Shown one piece after another: positions 8,207 through 15,858 of a stretch of DNA of 39,878 nucleotides. The notes beneath the pieces are model-generated. The model was not told the origin of the DNA. It made no database searches and saw only the letters and a program-made list of their open reading frames with translations. The DNA lies in NCBI GenBank assembly GCA_934196125.1, contig CAKPVT010000013.1:1-39878 (forward strand). Reading direction: 5' to 3'. This stretch comes from an uncultured Streptococcus sp. Its GTDB lineage: Bacteria > Bacillota > Bacilli > Lactobacillales > Streptococcaceae. The position numbers were made by a program, and so were the translations under genes. Position 1 is the first letter of the stretch. Every line of letters begins with the position of its first letter.

Positions 8207-8743
8207 CTATTTCAAATTCATTTTAAATGTTTGTAATTGACGACGAATGCTTGTGTCGATTACTTTATTGTTAACATTAATGATAAATCCACCGAGGATT
8301 GATTCGTCAATGTTTTCAACGAGTATTCCAGCTTTAACACCGAATTTTTCAGCAACCAAAGCTAGAATACGTTCTTTTTGTTCATCTGTTAAAGCTACTG
8401 CCGTTATCACAACAATGTCGTGTTGATTAGTTGCAATAACAAAATCTTTTTGAACACCTTCTAAAATATCTTTTAGGAACGCTTCTCGTTCGTTTTGTAA
8501 AATTACCTCAAGAAAATTGTTCATATATACTGAACTAGACTCTTGAAGTAACCTAACAAGTTTTACTTTTTCATCACGTGAAACAACTAAACTTGACAAA
8601 AAGTTAGTTAAGTTTGTCTCTTCAAAAACAGACAACAAAGCTTCTGTTTCTGATTGGAGTTCAGCTAAACTGTCTTTTTCAATAGCAATTTCTACGAGAC
8701 TTTTCGCATATTGCTCAACAAGAGCTTGTGTCTTTTTATCCAT
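8207..8743 (-). CDS. atpH: F0F1 ATP synthase delta subunit
   Basis: 178 residues, usual length. The N-terminal helical bundle (DKKTQALVEQYAKSLVEIAIEKD) holds the top of F1 to the b-subunit stator. The C-terminal part contains the family motif VENIDESILGGFIINVNNKVID. Its ATG overlaps the atpF stop by one base (TAATG), indicating translational coupling. Confidence 0.97.
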   Translation of the reverse strand: MDKKTQALVEQYAKSLVEIAIEKDSLAELQSETEALLSVFEETNLTNFLSSLVVSRDEKVKLVRLLQESSSVYMNNFLEVILQNEREAFLKDILEGVQKDFVIATNQHDIVVITAVALTDEQKERILALVAEKFGVKAGILVENIDESILGGFIINVNNKVIDTSIRRQLQTFKMNLK

Positions 8744-9240
8744 TAGGCATCTCCTAGCTTGTCAAGATAGCTATCAATGAGATTGCTTTGAGCTTCTTTG
8801 TCAAGGTTAGTTGTCATGATTTTTTCTGCTAAAAGAACAGTCAAATCAGCAACATCACTCTTAACACTTGAAAGAGCTTCTGCTTTACTTTGTTCAATAT
8901 CTTGATTAGCTTTAGCTTTCAAGCGGCTTGCTTCTTCGCGTGCTTCTGCAACGATTTTAGCCTCTTGATTTTTACCTGTTTCTTTGGCATCATCAATAAT
9001 TTGTGTTGCCTCTGTACGAGCGCCAGCTAACTCTTCTTGGCGTTTAGCAGCTAATGCTTCTGCTTTTTCACGAGCAGCTTCTGCGCCATCAATATCGTTA
9101 GAGATTTTTTCTTCACGAGTTTTGAAAACTCCTGTTAATTGTTCCCAAGCAAAAATTTTAATGAGAACAAGCAAGAGAAGAAAAGAGCCAGTTACGATAA
9201 TAATGTTACCAAGACTTGTACTATTGATAAGAGTTGACAT
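8743..9240 (-). CDS. atpF: F0F1 ATP synthase b subunit
   Basis: 165 residues: one N-terminal transmembrane helix (about 11-30, LGNIIIVTGSFLLLLVLIKIF) followed by a long charged, Ala-rich coiled coil (EKISNDIDGAEAAREKAEALAAKRQEEL...). It forms the peripheral stator linking the membrane sector to F1. It starts 21 bases after atpB and ends in a one-base overlap with atpH. Confidence 0.97.
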   Translation of the reverse strand: MSTLINSTSLGNIIIVTGSFLLLLVLIKIFAWEQLTGVFKTREEKISNDIDGAEAAREKAEALAAKRQEELAGARTEATQIIDDAKETGKNQEAKIVAEAREEASRLKAKANQDIEQSKAEALSSVKSDVADLTVLLAEKIMTTNLDKEAQSNLIDSYLDKLGDA

Positions 9241-9261
9241 AATATACTTTCTCCTTTCTTA

Positions 9262-9975
9262 TTATTCTTCTTCGTGATTTACTTTTTTACCAACATAAGT
9301 TGATGACAACATTACAAATACGTAAGCTTGGATTGCTGAGATAAAAATTGAGAACCCTGTCCAAAGCATATTTAAAATAAATGCAAATGGTACAGCTACG
9401 ATATTGTAGTGTGCAAATTGCACAAGCAAGCTCAACACAATTTCACCCGCAAAAATATTACCATACAAACGTAATGTTAATGAGATAACATTGGTAAATT
9501 CTTCGAGAATGTTCATCGGCAACATTGCTGGTGTTGGAGATAAATATTCTTTTAGGTATTCTTTGATACCATTCTTACGAATACCTTCAACATGGACAAC
9601 AACAGCAATCAGCAATGCTAATCCAAAGTTGTAGGCAGCGTTTGAAGTTGGAGATGACCAAAGGTTATAGTCACCGACTTCAAGTTTTGTAAGTAAACCT
9701 ATGTTATTGGCAATCAATAAGAAAAAGAACAATCCAAAGAAGAGGAGACTGTAATTGCTAGTATAACGTCCAAGATTAGGTCTAATGATTCCTTGAACGA
9801 ACTCATATACCCACTCTAAAACATTTTGTTTTCCTTTTGGTTTTAGTTGCATATTGCGGCTGAACCAAAAAATAAGAACAAAGGCTACTAGCACCGTCAA
9901 GAGAGACATCGCGAGAATGGTCAAGTCGAACTCAATACCAAAGAATTGCGCTGTTGGATTTACAGATGTTTCCAA
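9262..9975 (-). CDS. atpB: F0F1 ATP synthase a subunit
   Basis: 237 residues, polytopic membrane protein with about five or six helices. It carries the proton half-channels and the essential arginine in the segment ISLTLRLYGNIFAGE. A C-terminal helix holds the family stretch FSIFISAIQAYVFVMLSSTY. It lies after atpE, the reversed c-a order typical of streptococci. No atpI is present upstream. Confidence 0.97.
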   Translation of the reverse strand: METSVNPTAQFFGIEFDLTILAMSLLTVLVAFVLIFWFSRNMQLKPKGKQNVLEWVYEFVQGIIRPNLGRYTSNYSLLFFGLFFFLLIANNIGLLTKLEVGDYNLWSSPTSNAAYNFGLALLIAVVVHVEGIRKNGIKEYLKEYLSPTPAMLPMNILEEFTNVISLTLRLYGNIFAGEIVLSLLVQFAHYNIVAVPFAFILNMLWTGFSIFISAIQAYVFVMLSSTYVGKKVNHEEE

Positions 9976-10013
9976 CTCTACCCCTCCTTCTTTTTATAGA
10001 TTCTTTGTTAGGT

Positions 10014-10217
10014 TTAACCAACGAAGAATGTTGATGCAAGAAGAACGAAGAAAGTACCTTCAATAAAGGCTACCCCCATGATCATAAGGGTTTGCAATTT
10101 GCTGTACATTTCTGGTTGACGTGCAGCAGATTTAGCGATATTGGCAACGAGGATACCTTCACCAAGACTAACCCCTAGTACGCCGATACCAAGCGCTAAG
10201 ATTTTTAAATTCAACAT
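10014..10217 (-). CDS. atpE: F0F1 ATP synthase c subunit
   Basis: 67 residues, two membrane helices joined by the polar loop ARQPE. The ion-binding glutamate is Glu53 in GVAFIEGTFFV. A second membrane carboxylate, Glu20, lies in SLGEGILV, as in the pneumococcal c subunit. The region around residues 45-50 corresponds to that altered in optochin-resistant pneumococci (family knowledge). First gene of the operon, with an AAAAGGAG ribosome site and the promoter at 10253-10281. Confidence 0.97.
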   Translation of the reverse strand: MLNLKILALGIGVLGVSLGEGILVANIAKSAARQPEMYSKLQTLMIMGVAFIEGTFFVLLASTFFVG

Positions 10218-10252
10218 GATATGAATCTCCTTTTAAAATTTTTTACCTCGTT

Positions 10253-10281
10253 ATTTTAGTCCTATTTTAGGAAATTGTCAA
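10253..10281 (-). promoter_or_regulatory. atp operon promoter
   Basis: TTGACA (10281-10276), 17-base spacer, TAAAAT (10258-10253) on the minus strand. Predicted start near 10246, 29 bases upstream of the atpE ATG. The consensus -35 and ideal spacing fit a strong housekeeping promoter. Confidence 0.85.
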
Positions 10282-10296
10282 TGAAATCGCATTTTT

Positions 10297-10311
10297 TGGA
10301 AACGTTTTCTA
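10297..10311. promoter_or_regulatory. Catabolite-response element-like site upstream of atp promoter
   Basis: The minus strand reads TAGAAAACGTTTCCA. It matches the CcpA consensus WTGNAANCGNWNNCW at all fixed positions but one. The centre is about 23 bases upstream of the -35 hexamer, a position that could give activation or modulation by CcpA. Binding is inferred from the motif only. Confidence 0.55.
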
Positions 10312-10340
10312 TTTCATTCTTAACCTTTTTTAGTTTTTTC

Positions 10341-10378
10341 AAGTCATAACCACCCGTGAAAACGGGTGGCTTGTACAC
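10341..10378. mobile_element. IS200/IS605-type end hairpin, solo relic
   Basis: The palindrome CCACCCGTgaaaACGGGTGG (10350-10369), flanked by gtcataa on one side and cttgtacaccc on the other, is the kind of subterminal hairpin found at the ends of IS200/IS605 (TnpB-bearing) elements. No tnpA or tnpB remains nearby. It abuts the pullulanase relic. Confidence 0.45.
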
Positions 10379-10402
10379 CCTTACAAGAACTCTAAGTTCT
10401 TT

Positions 10403-10714
10403 TTATTTTTGCCGCTTGATGTGAACAATAAAGCGTATCATCACTCTCCACAATCCATAACTTTTAGGAACTCCACTATTGCGTTGAATTCTAAAGTCTC
10501 TTGTCTTGATAAAAGAATTATCATTTTTGACAATTACATACAATGTGCTCCAAAAAGAACAGACTATCGATTGTTAATTTCCCACTAAACCAAAATTATT
10601 AAATCCTGAGAATTGACTGTCTGTCCCTTCATAAAAGTCAATCCATTTCCACAAACTATAGTCAAAATAATTGCCATATTAGCTATGATAATGAACGATA
10701 ACTGTATTTTTCAT
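10403..10714 (-). pseudogene. Decayed 5' end of a type I pullulanase gene
   Basis: One minus-strand frame from ATG 10714 runs 104 codons, with two internal in-frame stops (after codons 11 and 46) and no frameshift. Fragments read MKNTVIVHYHS, YGNYFDYSLWKWIDFYEG and VIVKNDNSFIKTRDFRI. They resemble the N-terminal carbohydrate-binding segment of streptococcal type I pullulanases (VHYH..., LWKW, ...FGAxF...KND...KTxDF). Similarity ends near 10440. Position supports the call: dagK-pulA-glg-atpE is the order I recall in S. mutans. The catalytic part and the whole glg cluster are absent. Confidence 0.65.
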
Positions 10715-10731
10715 AGGTTCGCACTCAATTT

Positions 10732-11751
10732 CTATTCCTCTGAATTAAGCTCATCGACTTCCTGTGTGAATTTTTGGGCAATAGTTTCCAAAGCTAAAGC
10801 TTCTTGATTCCAAACGAGTGCATCATCTGAAATTTCCTCTGTATTAGCAAAAAATGTGATGTGATTTTTGAGATTACGGAGTTTAATTGGGGCATCACCA
10901 CCGTATTCACCGTCCAAATTAATCATCATCTTCTTATCAGATAACAGTTCGATTTCCAAGAAATCAGTCTTAATATACTCGATACGTTTGTCACCAATGT
11001 GTTTTCCACCGTCTAATACCAAACGAATCAAACGCAAAATTTCAATCAAGTTAGCTGTTTTTATCAAAATCAAAGTAAATTTTCCGTCGTCTAGCTTAGC
11101 ATCTGGCGCAATTTGTTCAAAACCACCAACTGAATTGGTAATAGCAGCGAAAATCATTGAAACATCGCCTTCAAAAGTGCCTTTTTCGTGTTTAATACGA
11201 ACAGGAACTGTACAAATTCCTGGTAGCAATTCAACACCTTTTGCCAAATAAGCCAAATAACCAAACATTGTCTTTAATTGGCTTGGCACACTATATGTTA
11301 ATTCTGTGAATGAGCCTGCGGCAGCAATATTGATGAAGTACGTATCTTCACGCGCTTGTCCAATATCCATTTGAATAATTTGATTTTTACCAATAATCTT
11401 AGCGGCTTCAACTGGATTACCACGTGGAATTTTAAGAGCACGCGCGAAATCATTGGTCGTTCCTGTCGGAATAATAGCCATTTGAGGTCGATTTGAAAGC
11501 GGAGCAATCCCATTGACAACTTCGTTGATTGTACCATCACCACCAGCAGCAATCACTAAATCAAATCCAGCTCTCGCGGCACGTTCAGCCTCATCACGAG
11601 CAGAATTTGGCTCTGGTGTTGTCTGAAAAGCTGATGTTTCATAACCAAAACCTTCTAAAACATCTAGCACTTCTGCCACGTTTTTCTTCATGATTTCCTG
11701 ACCTGAAGTCGGATTGTAGATTAAACGTGCACGTTTTTGTTTCTTAGCCAT
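10732..11751 (-). CDS. dagK: Diacylglycerol kinase (DagK/YegS lipid kinase family)
   Basis: 339 residues. Phosphorylates diacylglycerol to phosphatidate, recycling lipid released by lipoteichoic acid synthesis. The DAGK catalytic domain occupies about residues 5-140: YNPTSGQE, the nucleotide-binding AAGGDGTINEVVNGI, and PTGTTNDFARAL. The C-terminal lobe includes DGGKHIGDKRIEYI and NLDGEYGGDAP. It starts 18 bases after ligA with GAGG before ATG. In related genomes it is followed by pulA; here only a relic follows. Confidence 0.93.
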   Translation of the reverse strand: MAKKQKRARLIYNPTSGQEIMKKNVAEVLDVLEGFGYETSAFQTTPEPNSARDEAERAARAGFDLVIAAGGDGTINEVVNGIAPLSNRPQMAIIPTGTTNDFARALKIPRGNPVEAAKIIGKNQIIQMDIGQAREDTYFINIAAAGSFTELTYSVPSQLKTMFGYLAYLAKGVELLPGICTVPVRIKHEKGTFEGDVSMIFAAITNSVGGFEQIAPDAKLDDGKFTLILIKTANLIEILRLIRLVLDGGKHIGDKRIEYIKTDFLEIELLSDKKMMINLDGEYGGDAPIKLRNLKNHITFFANTEEISDDALVWNQEALALETIAQKFTQEVDELNSEE

Positions 11752-11769
11752 AAAGATACCTCAACTTAT

Positions 11770-13728
11770 TTATAAACTTTCTAACCAAGCTTCATCGCGG
11801 ACATCAATTCCTAAAGCTTGGGCTTTGGTCAATTTTGAACCTGCATCTGTGCCTGCGACAACAATGTCCGTTTTTTTGGACACGCTGTTGGTCACTTTTG
11901 CTCCTAAATCTTGCAGTTTTTCTTTTGCTTCGTTTCGCGTTAAACGTTCCAATTTTCCAGTCAAAACAACTGTTAAACCTGCTAATTGAGCATCTTTTGA
12001 AACTTTCTTACCAAGATAAGCAAAGTTGACACCTGCATTTTCCAATTCATGCAAGAGCTCTGTCGCTTCTTCTTTGGCAAAATAGCTACGCAATGAGTTA
12101 GCAATAACTGTTCCCAAACCGTCGATACTAGCAATGCTGTCAGCATCCGCAGCAACCAATTGGTCAATCGTTTCAAAAACTTCCAACAATTGACGACTAG
12201 CCTTGGCACCGACATGACGAATTCCCAGTCCAAAAAGCAATTTATCAGCTGAATTTTCCTTAGAAACCTGAATGGCATTGTAAAGTTTCTCAGCAGATTT
12301 TTCCTTAAAGCCATCCAAGCTTAGCAAATCTTCCACCGTTAATTGGTAAATGTCTGCGACATCATGAACCAATTCTGCTTTGAAAAGTTTCTTAACGATA
12401 GAAGGTCCTAAACCTGTGATATTCATGGCATCACGGCTGGCAAAATGCGTTAAACGTTCTTGAATTTGATTTGGACAAAGCGGATTGATACAACGTAAAG
12501 CCACCTCATCTTCATAGTGAATCAACTCACTGCCACAAGACGGACAGCTTTCAGGAATCGGCATTGGTACTTGCTTATCACGTTTGCTATCAACAACATG
12601 CAGCACCGCTGGAATAATATCTCCCGCCTTATAGACGATAACCGTATCGCCAATGCGAATATCTTTTTCAGCAATGTAATCCACATTATGCAAAGTCGCA
12701 CGGCTAACCGTTGTTCCTGCTAACTGAACAGGACTAAGATTAGCCGTTGGTGTCACCACCCCAGTACGTCCAACAGTCCAACCAACCGAAAGAATTTCTG
12801 CTTCTTTTTCCTCAGCCGGGAATTTATAAGCAATTGCCCAACGAGGCGCCTTGACCGTAAAGCCAAGTTCTTCTTGCATAGCAAGACTATTAACCTTAAT
12901 AACAATACCGTCAATATCGTATGGTAAATTATCACGCTCAGCGGCTACTTCTTGGATAAATTTCCAGATGTCTACCATTGAAGATGTCGTGATACGTCGC
13001 GGATTAACCGAAAAACCATAGCGAGACAATTCTTCCAAAACATCATTTTGCGTTGTCATGCTAGTTGATGCCACTTCTTGATAAAGAAATGTTGCCAAAT
13101 TTCGCTTAGCAACAACTACTGTATTTAACTGACGTAATGTCCCTGCAGCCGCATTTCTCGGATTCGCAAATTCTGTCTGACCACTATCACGACGTTCCTC
13201 ATTAATTTTATCAAATGACGCCTTTGGCAAATAAGCTTCACCACGAACTGTAATGTTAAGTGGCTGTGCCAATTTATGAGGAATGTCCTTGATACGTTTG
13301 ACATTTTCAGTGATATTTTCACCAACTGAGCCGTCACCACGAGTGGCACCGACTTGCAACACACCATCAACATAAACTAGTGAAATTGACAAACCATCAA
13401 TTTTCAGCTCTGCCATGTAAGAGGCATTGGGAAATTCAGCTTTCACACGACGGTCAAAATCCTCTAATTCCTCACGTGAAAAAGCATCTTGCAAACTATA
13501 AAGCGGTGTTTCATGCTGATATTTTTCAAAACCATCTAAAACAAGCCCACCCACTTCTTGCGTTGGACTATTTGGCAAAATCAACTCTGGATGAGCTTTT
13601 TCAAGCTCGACTAACTCGCGATAAAGCTTGTCATATTCGCTATCTGAGACCGTTGGTTGGTCCTCTGTGTAATACTCTTTTCGGTACTGGTTAAGCTCAT
13701 CAACCAATTCTTGAATACGTTTTTTCAT
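11770..13728 (-). CDS. ligA: NAD-dependent DNA ligase LigA
   Basis: 652 residues, full length. Seals nicks in replication and repair using NAD. Domain order: Ia (residues 1-65, YYTEDQPTVSDSEYDKLY), adenylation domain with adenylated Lys109 in ELKIDG, OB fold, four-Cys zinc finger (CPSCGSEL...CINPLCPNQ, about 400-426), helix-hairpin-helix region (GLGIRHVGAKASRQLL...IDGLGTVIA) and C-terminal BRCT (about 575-652). No ribosome site is seen. TAAAAT ends six bases before ATG, preceded by TG at the extended -10 position, so the mRNA is probably leaderless. Confidence 0.98.
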   Translation of the reverse strand: MKKRIQELVDELNQYRKEYYTEDQPTVSDSEYDKLYRELVELEKAHPELILPNSPTQEVGGLVLDGFEKYQHETPLYSLQDAFSREELEDFDRRVKAEFPNASYMAELKIDGLSISLVYVDGVLQVGATRGDGSVGENITENVKRIKDIPHKLAQPLNITVRGEAYLPKASFDKINEERRDSGQTEFANPRNAAAGTLRQLNTVVVAKRNLATFLYQEVASTSMTTQNDVLEELSRYGFSVNPRRITTSSMVDIWKFIQEVAAERDNLPYDIDGIVIKVNSLAMQEELGFTVKAPRWAIAYKFPAEEKEAEILSVGWTVGRTGVVTPTANLSPVQLAGTTVSRATLHNVDYIAEKDIRIGDTVIVYKAGDIIPAVLHVVDSKRDKQVPMPIPESCPSCGSELIHYEDEVALRCINPLCPNQIQERLTHFASRDAMNITGLGPSIVKKLFKAELVHDVADIYQLTVEDLLSLDGFKEKSAEKLYNAIQVSKENSADKLLFGLGIRHVGAKASRQLLEVFETIDQLVAADADSIASIDGLGTVIANSLRSYFAKEEATELLHELENAGVNFAYLGKKVSKDAQLAGLTVVLTGKLERLTRNEAKEKLQDLGAKVTNSVSKKTDIVVAGTDAGSKLTKAQALGIDVRDEAWLESL

Positions 13729-13734
13729 ACTACT

Positions 13735-13740
13735 ATTTTA
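13735..13740 (-). promoter_or_regulatory. ligA leaderless extended -10 box
   Basis: TGT-TAAAAT, then AGTAGT, then ATG at 13728. Predicted +1 is the A of the start codon. No clear -35; the TGn extension can compensate. Confidence 0.5.
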
Positions 13741-13798
13741 ACATATCTGGTAAAAAATACTCTCCAAAAGCTAACTATTTTTAAGAATTTTACTAAAT

Positions 13799-13826
13799 AA
13801 AAAACTCCCTAAAAAGGAAGTTTTTA
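13799..13826 (-). terminator. queT terminator
   Basis: AAAAACTTCC, loop TTTTTA, GGGAGTTTTTTATTT on the minus strand, directly after the queT stop. Confidence 0.8.
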
Positions 13827-13831
13827 ATCTA

Positions 13832-14341
13832 TTATACAGTTAAATCAATACGTTTTCCAAGTTTGTCCATGATAATAGCCCCAATCAATAGCGAAGCAAG
13901 TTCGCCTACTGCTGATGTAAACCAAGTCATCAAAAATGGTGAGCCACCAACATAATATAATTCTAGCGCAATAGTAAACATTGAAGCCGAAAACAATAAT
14001 GAAAAGTAAAAGAATGCTTTGTTAAATAAGCCGTTAAATAAATATTGCTCCTTATAACGGTCAAATAAAATAACACCTAATGTTAGAAAAACAAACGTTT
14101 GGCTACCACCAACAAAGACATCAATTAAACCAAAGCTGTACAAATTGGCAATCATACAACCAAGCGTCAGCCCAACAATATACTTACGATTGTAAAATGC
14201 CATAAATGCTAACATTTCCGAAACACGGAACTGATAAGCGCCATACGAAATGGCGTTTAAGGGCGGTGTGACTGTCAACACAATATAAAGTGCAGCAACA
14301 AGCGCTACTTGCGCAAAATCACGAATAGTAAAATGTTTCAT
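13832..14341 (-). CDS. queT: QueT family transporter, predicted preQ1 / queuosine-precursor uptake
   Basis: 169 residues with about five transmembrane helices, member of the COG4708/QueT family (motif ISYGAYQFRVSEMLAF). These proteins are predicted substrate-specific components that import queuosine precursors through an ECF-type transporter; the substrate call rests on their riboswitch control. The start is set at MKHFTIRDF (14341). The longer reading MSLFNVKGEKIF lies inside the riboswitch and would use the sequestered ribosome site as coding sequence. It is divergent from gtrA. Confidence 0.9.
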   Translation of the reverse strand: MKHFTIRDFAQVALVAALYIVLTVTPPLNAISYGAYQFRVSEMLAFMAFYNRKYIVGLTLGCMIANLYSFGLIDVFVGGSQTFVFLTLGVILFDRYKEQYLFNGLFNKAFFYFSLLFSASMFTIALELYYVGGSPFLMTWFTSAVGELASLLIGAIIMDKLGKRIDLTV

Positions 14342-14350
14342 AAAAATTTT

Positions 14351-14424
14351 TTCTCCTTTAACGTTAAAGAGCGACAACTCTTCACGTCTATAATATGCTT
14401 GACGAAAGGGAACTAAGCGTCAAG
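14351..14424 (-). promoter_or_regulatory. preQ1-II riboswitch
   Basis: The minus strand begins CTTGACGCTTAG, continues TTTCGTCAAGCATATTATAG and ends CGTTAAAGGAGAA. This matches the S. pneumoniae preQ1-II aptamer as I remember it: P1 stem CTTGnnG/CnnCAAG, conserved GCTTAG, CAAGCATATTA linker and a ribosome site (AAGGAG) inside the pseudoknot. An extra hairpin (GAAGAGTTGTCGCTCTTT) sits where the optional P4 stem is found. Ligand binding should hide the ribosome site and switch off queT translation. Confidence 0.92.
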
Positions 14425-14473
14425 GGTTGTTTGCACAACGCTTAAAAGTATAGCACAAATTGTTAAAATTTGG

Positions 14474-14479
14474 TATAGT
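14474..14479 (+). promoter_or_regulatory. gtrA leaderless extended -10 box
   Basis: TGG-TATAGT, then AATTCT, then ATG at 14486. Predicted +1 is the A of the start codon. No Shine-Dalgarno is present and no -35 is obvious. Confidence 0.5.
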
Positions 14480-14485
14480 AATTCT

Positions 14486-14911
14486 ATGAAAAAGTTATTA
14501 TCTAGTGAAGTTTTTAAATACTTATTTTTCGGTGTCCTTGCCACACTCGTTTACATGGGAACACGCTTAGTCATCTTTGCCCTAACGCAATCGGCAACGA
14601 CTTCCGCAGTTATCGCTAACGTCATTGCTATCGTGTTTGCCTTCTTTACAAACGACCACTTCGTCTTTAATCAAGTTCGAACAGGCTGGTTTAACCGTTT
14701 TGTCAAATTTTTTGTCGCGCGTCTATCAACACTTGCCCTAGACTTGATTTTAGCTTACCTTTTAGTCACAAAATTCCCTCATATTATCGGACAATTTGTC
14801 AATGATAATATTTCATTAGTCAACATGATTGAGACTGTTTTCTCACAAGTCCTTATCATCGTTTTAAACTATGTGTTTAGTAAATTATTAATTTTTAAAG
14901 ATAAAAAATAA
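14486..14911 (+). CDS. GtrA family membrane protein
   Basis: 141 residues, four predicted transmembrane helices (about 8-30, 37-57, 72-95, 108-135). GtrA-like proteins (PF04138) are thought to assist transfer of lipid-linked sugars across the membrane; no substrate can be named here. Motifs FTNDHFVFNQ and the C-terminal LNYVFSKLLIFK are typical. It is the only plus-strand gene in this stretch, divergent from queT, convergent with yihY, and probably leaderless. Its last codons form half of the shared terminator at 14901-14938. Confidence 0.87.
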   Translation: MKKLLSSEVFKYLFFGVLATLVYMGTRLVIFALTQSATTSAVIANVIAIVFAFFTNDHFVFNQVRTGWFNRFVKFFVARLSTLALDLILAYLLVTKFPHIIGQFVNDNISLVNMIETVFSQVLIIVLNYVFSKLLIFKDKK

Positions 14912-14938
14912 CACCCCCCCACAGGTGTTATTTTTTAT
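14901..14938. terminator. Shared bidirectional terminator of gtrA and yihY
   Basis: Perfect 15-bp stem ATAAAAAATAACACC / GGTGTTATTTTTTAT around the loop cccccaca. The stem contains the stop codon and last codons of both convergent genes, so each protein ends in KDKK. A/T runs on both sides allow termination in both directions. Confidence 0.88.
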
Positions 14939-15857
14939 CTTTATCTTGTTTGCGGTGTGTTAGAACAGAAAAAATGTCACCACATCTGCTTTCCATTTTT
15001 CCTTGACGTAATTCTTGATAGGTTGCATTAAAGATAGCCCCCAAAATCAAAATGTGTGCGAGGAAAATAAACCATAACATTAAAACAAAAATCACAACCG
15101 AACCAAATGTTTTAATGTCAACCATGCGTACAAAGGTTCTCAAAATATAATTGCTAAACAAATTATTCAAGAACACAATGACGAAAGAGGTGAAAATTGT
15201 CCCTGGTAAAATATAACGAAAACGTCTGATCTTGACATTTGGTAGAATGAAATACAACAACATCAACCCAAATACAATCGTCAAAACAGTTACCGGTTGG
15301 GACAAATTCAGAACGACTGTTGCAACCGTATCACTCAAATCATAGTGAGCGCTGATGATTTGCAAAACAGCCTTTGAAAAAGTAGAAAAGATTAACACGA
15401 ATGTCAATAGGAAAAGAATGAGCAAGCTTGCCAAAACCCCAATCAAACGTCCAATCACAAAATCTCTGTGTTGTGAAACACCGTAAGCTTTGTTAGTGGC
15501 TTTTTGTAGAGAGGTCAGCGATTTAGACATTGTCCAGAAAGCCGTTAAAGTCGCAACTCCCAAAATACTACCAGAAGGTTTTGAAAAAATATCTGTCGTA
15601 ATTGCCGAAACAGAGGGGTAAAGATTGGTCGGTAAATTTTTTTTCATGAAAGACAATAACACTGAAATATCAATGTTAAGATAAGGAAATATATTTGCCG
15701 CAATCACAATCAATGGGAATGCTGTCAGCAATAAATAATAAGCGACAGCAATCGCTGATAGATCAATCTCTGCACTTCGGTAATGTTTTAAATAGACCTG
15801 TAGCGGTTGCCACTCTAATCTAGACACTAATTTGTCTATAAGCTGCTTACGATTCAT
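14928..15857 (-). CDS. YihY/BrkB family inner membrane protein
   Basis: 309 residues with about six transmembrane helices. Family motifs are visible: AIAVAYYLLLTAFPLIVIAANIFPYL, ATLTAFWTMSKSLTSLQKATNKAYGV and PGTIFTSFVIVFLNNLFSNYIL. This is the YihY/virulence factor BrkB family (PF03631), once mislabelled RNase BN; its function is unsettled. It starts one base after the map stop (TAG-G-ATG), so the two genes are co-transcribed from 16771-16800. AAGGAG lies inside the map 3' end. The C-terminus is cytoplasmic and charged. Confidence 0.93.
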   Translation of the reverse strand: MNRKQLIDKLVSRLEWQPLQVYLKHYRSAEIDLSAIAVAYYLLLTAFPLIVIAANIFPYLNIDISVLLSFMKKNLPTNLYPSVSAITTDIFSKPSGSILGVATLTAFWTMSKSLTSLQKATNKAYGVSQHRDFVIGRLIGVLASLLILFLLTFVLIFSTFSKAVLQIISAHYDLSDTVATVVLNLSQPVTVLTIVFGLMLLYFILPNVKIRRFRYILPGTIFTSFVIVFLNNLFSNYILRTFVRMVDIKTFGSVVIFVLMLWFIFLAHILILGAIFNATYQELRQGKMESRCGDIFSVLTHRKQDKDKK

Positions 15858-15858
15858 C

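Noticed and set aside
10613..10807. Plus-strand frame of 64 codons near dagK
   Set aside because: It is the complement of the pullulanase relic and the dagK end, with no ribosome site.
14342..14377. Longer N-terminus for queT
   Set aside because: It lies in the preQ1-II aptamer and would translate the ribosome site used by the ATG at 14341.
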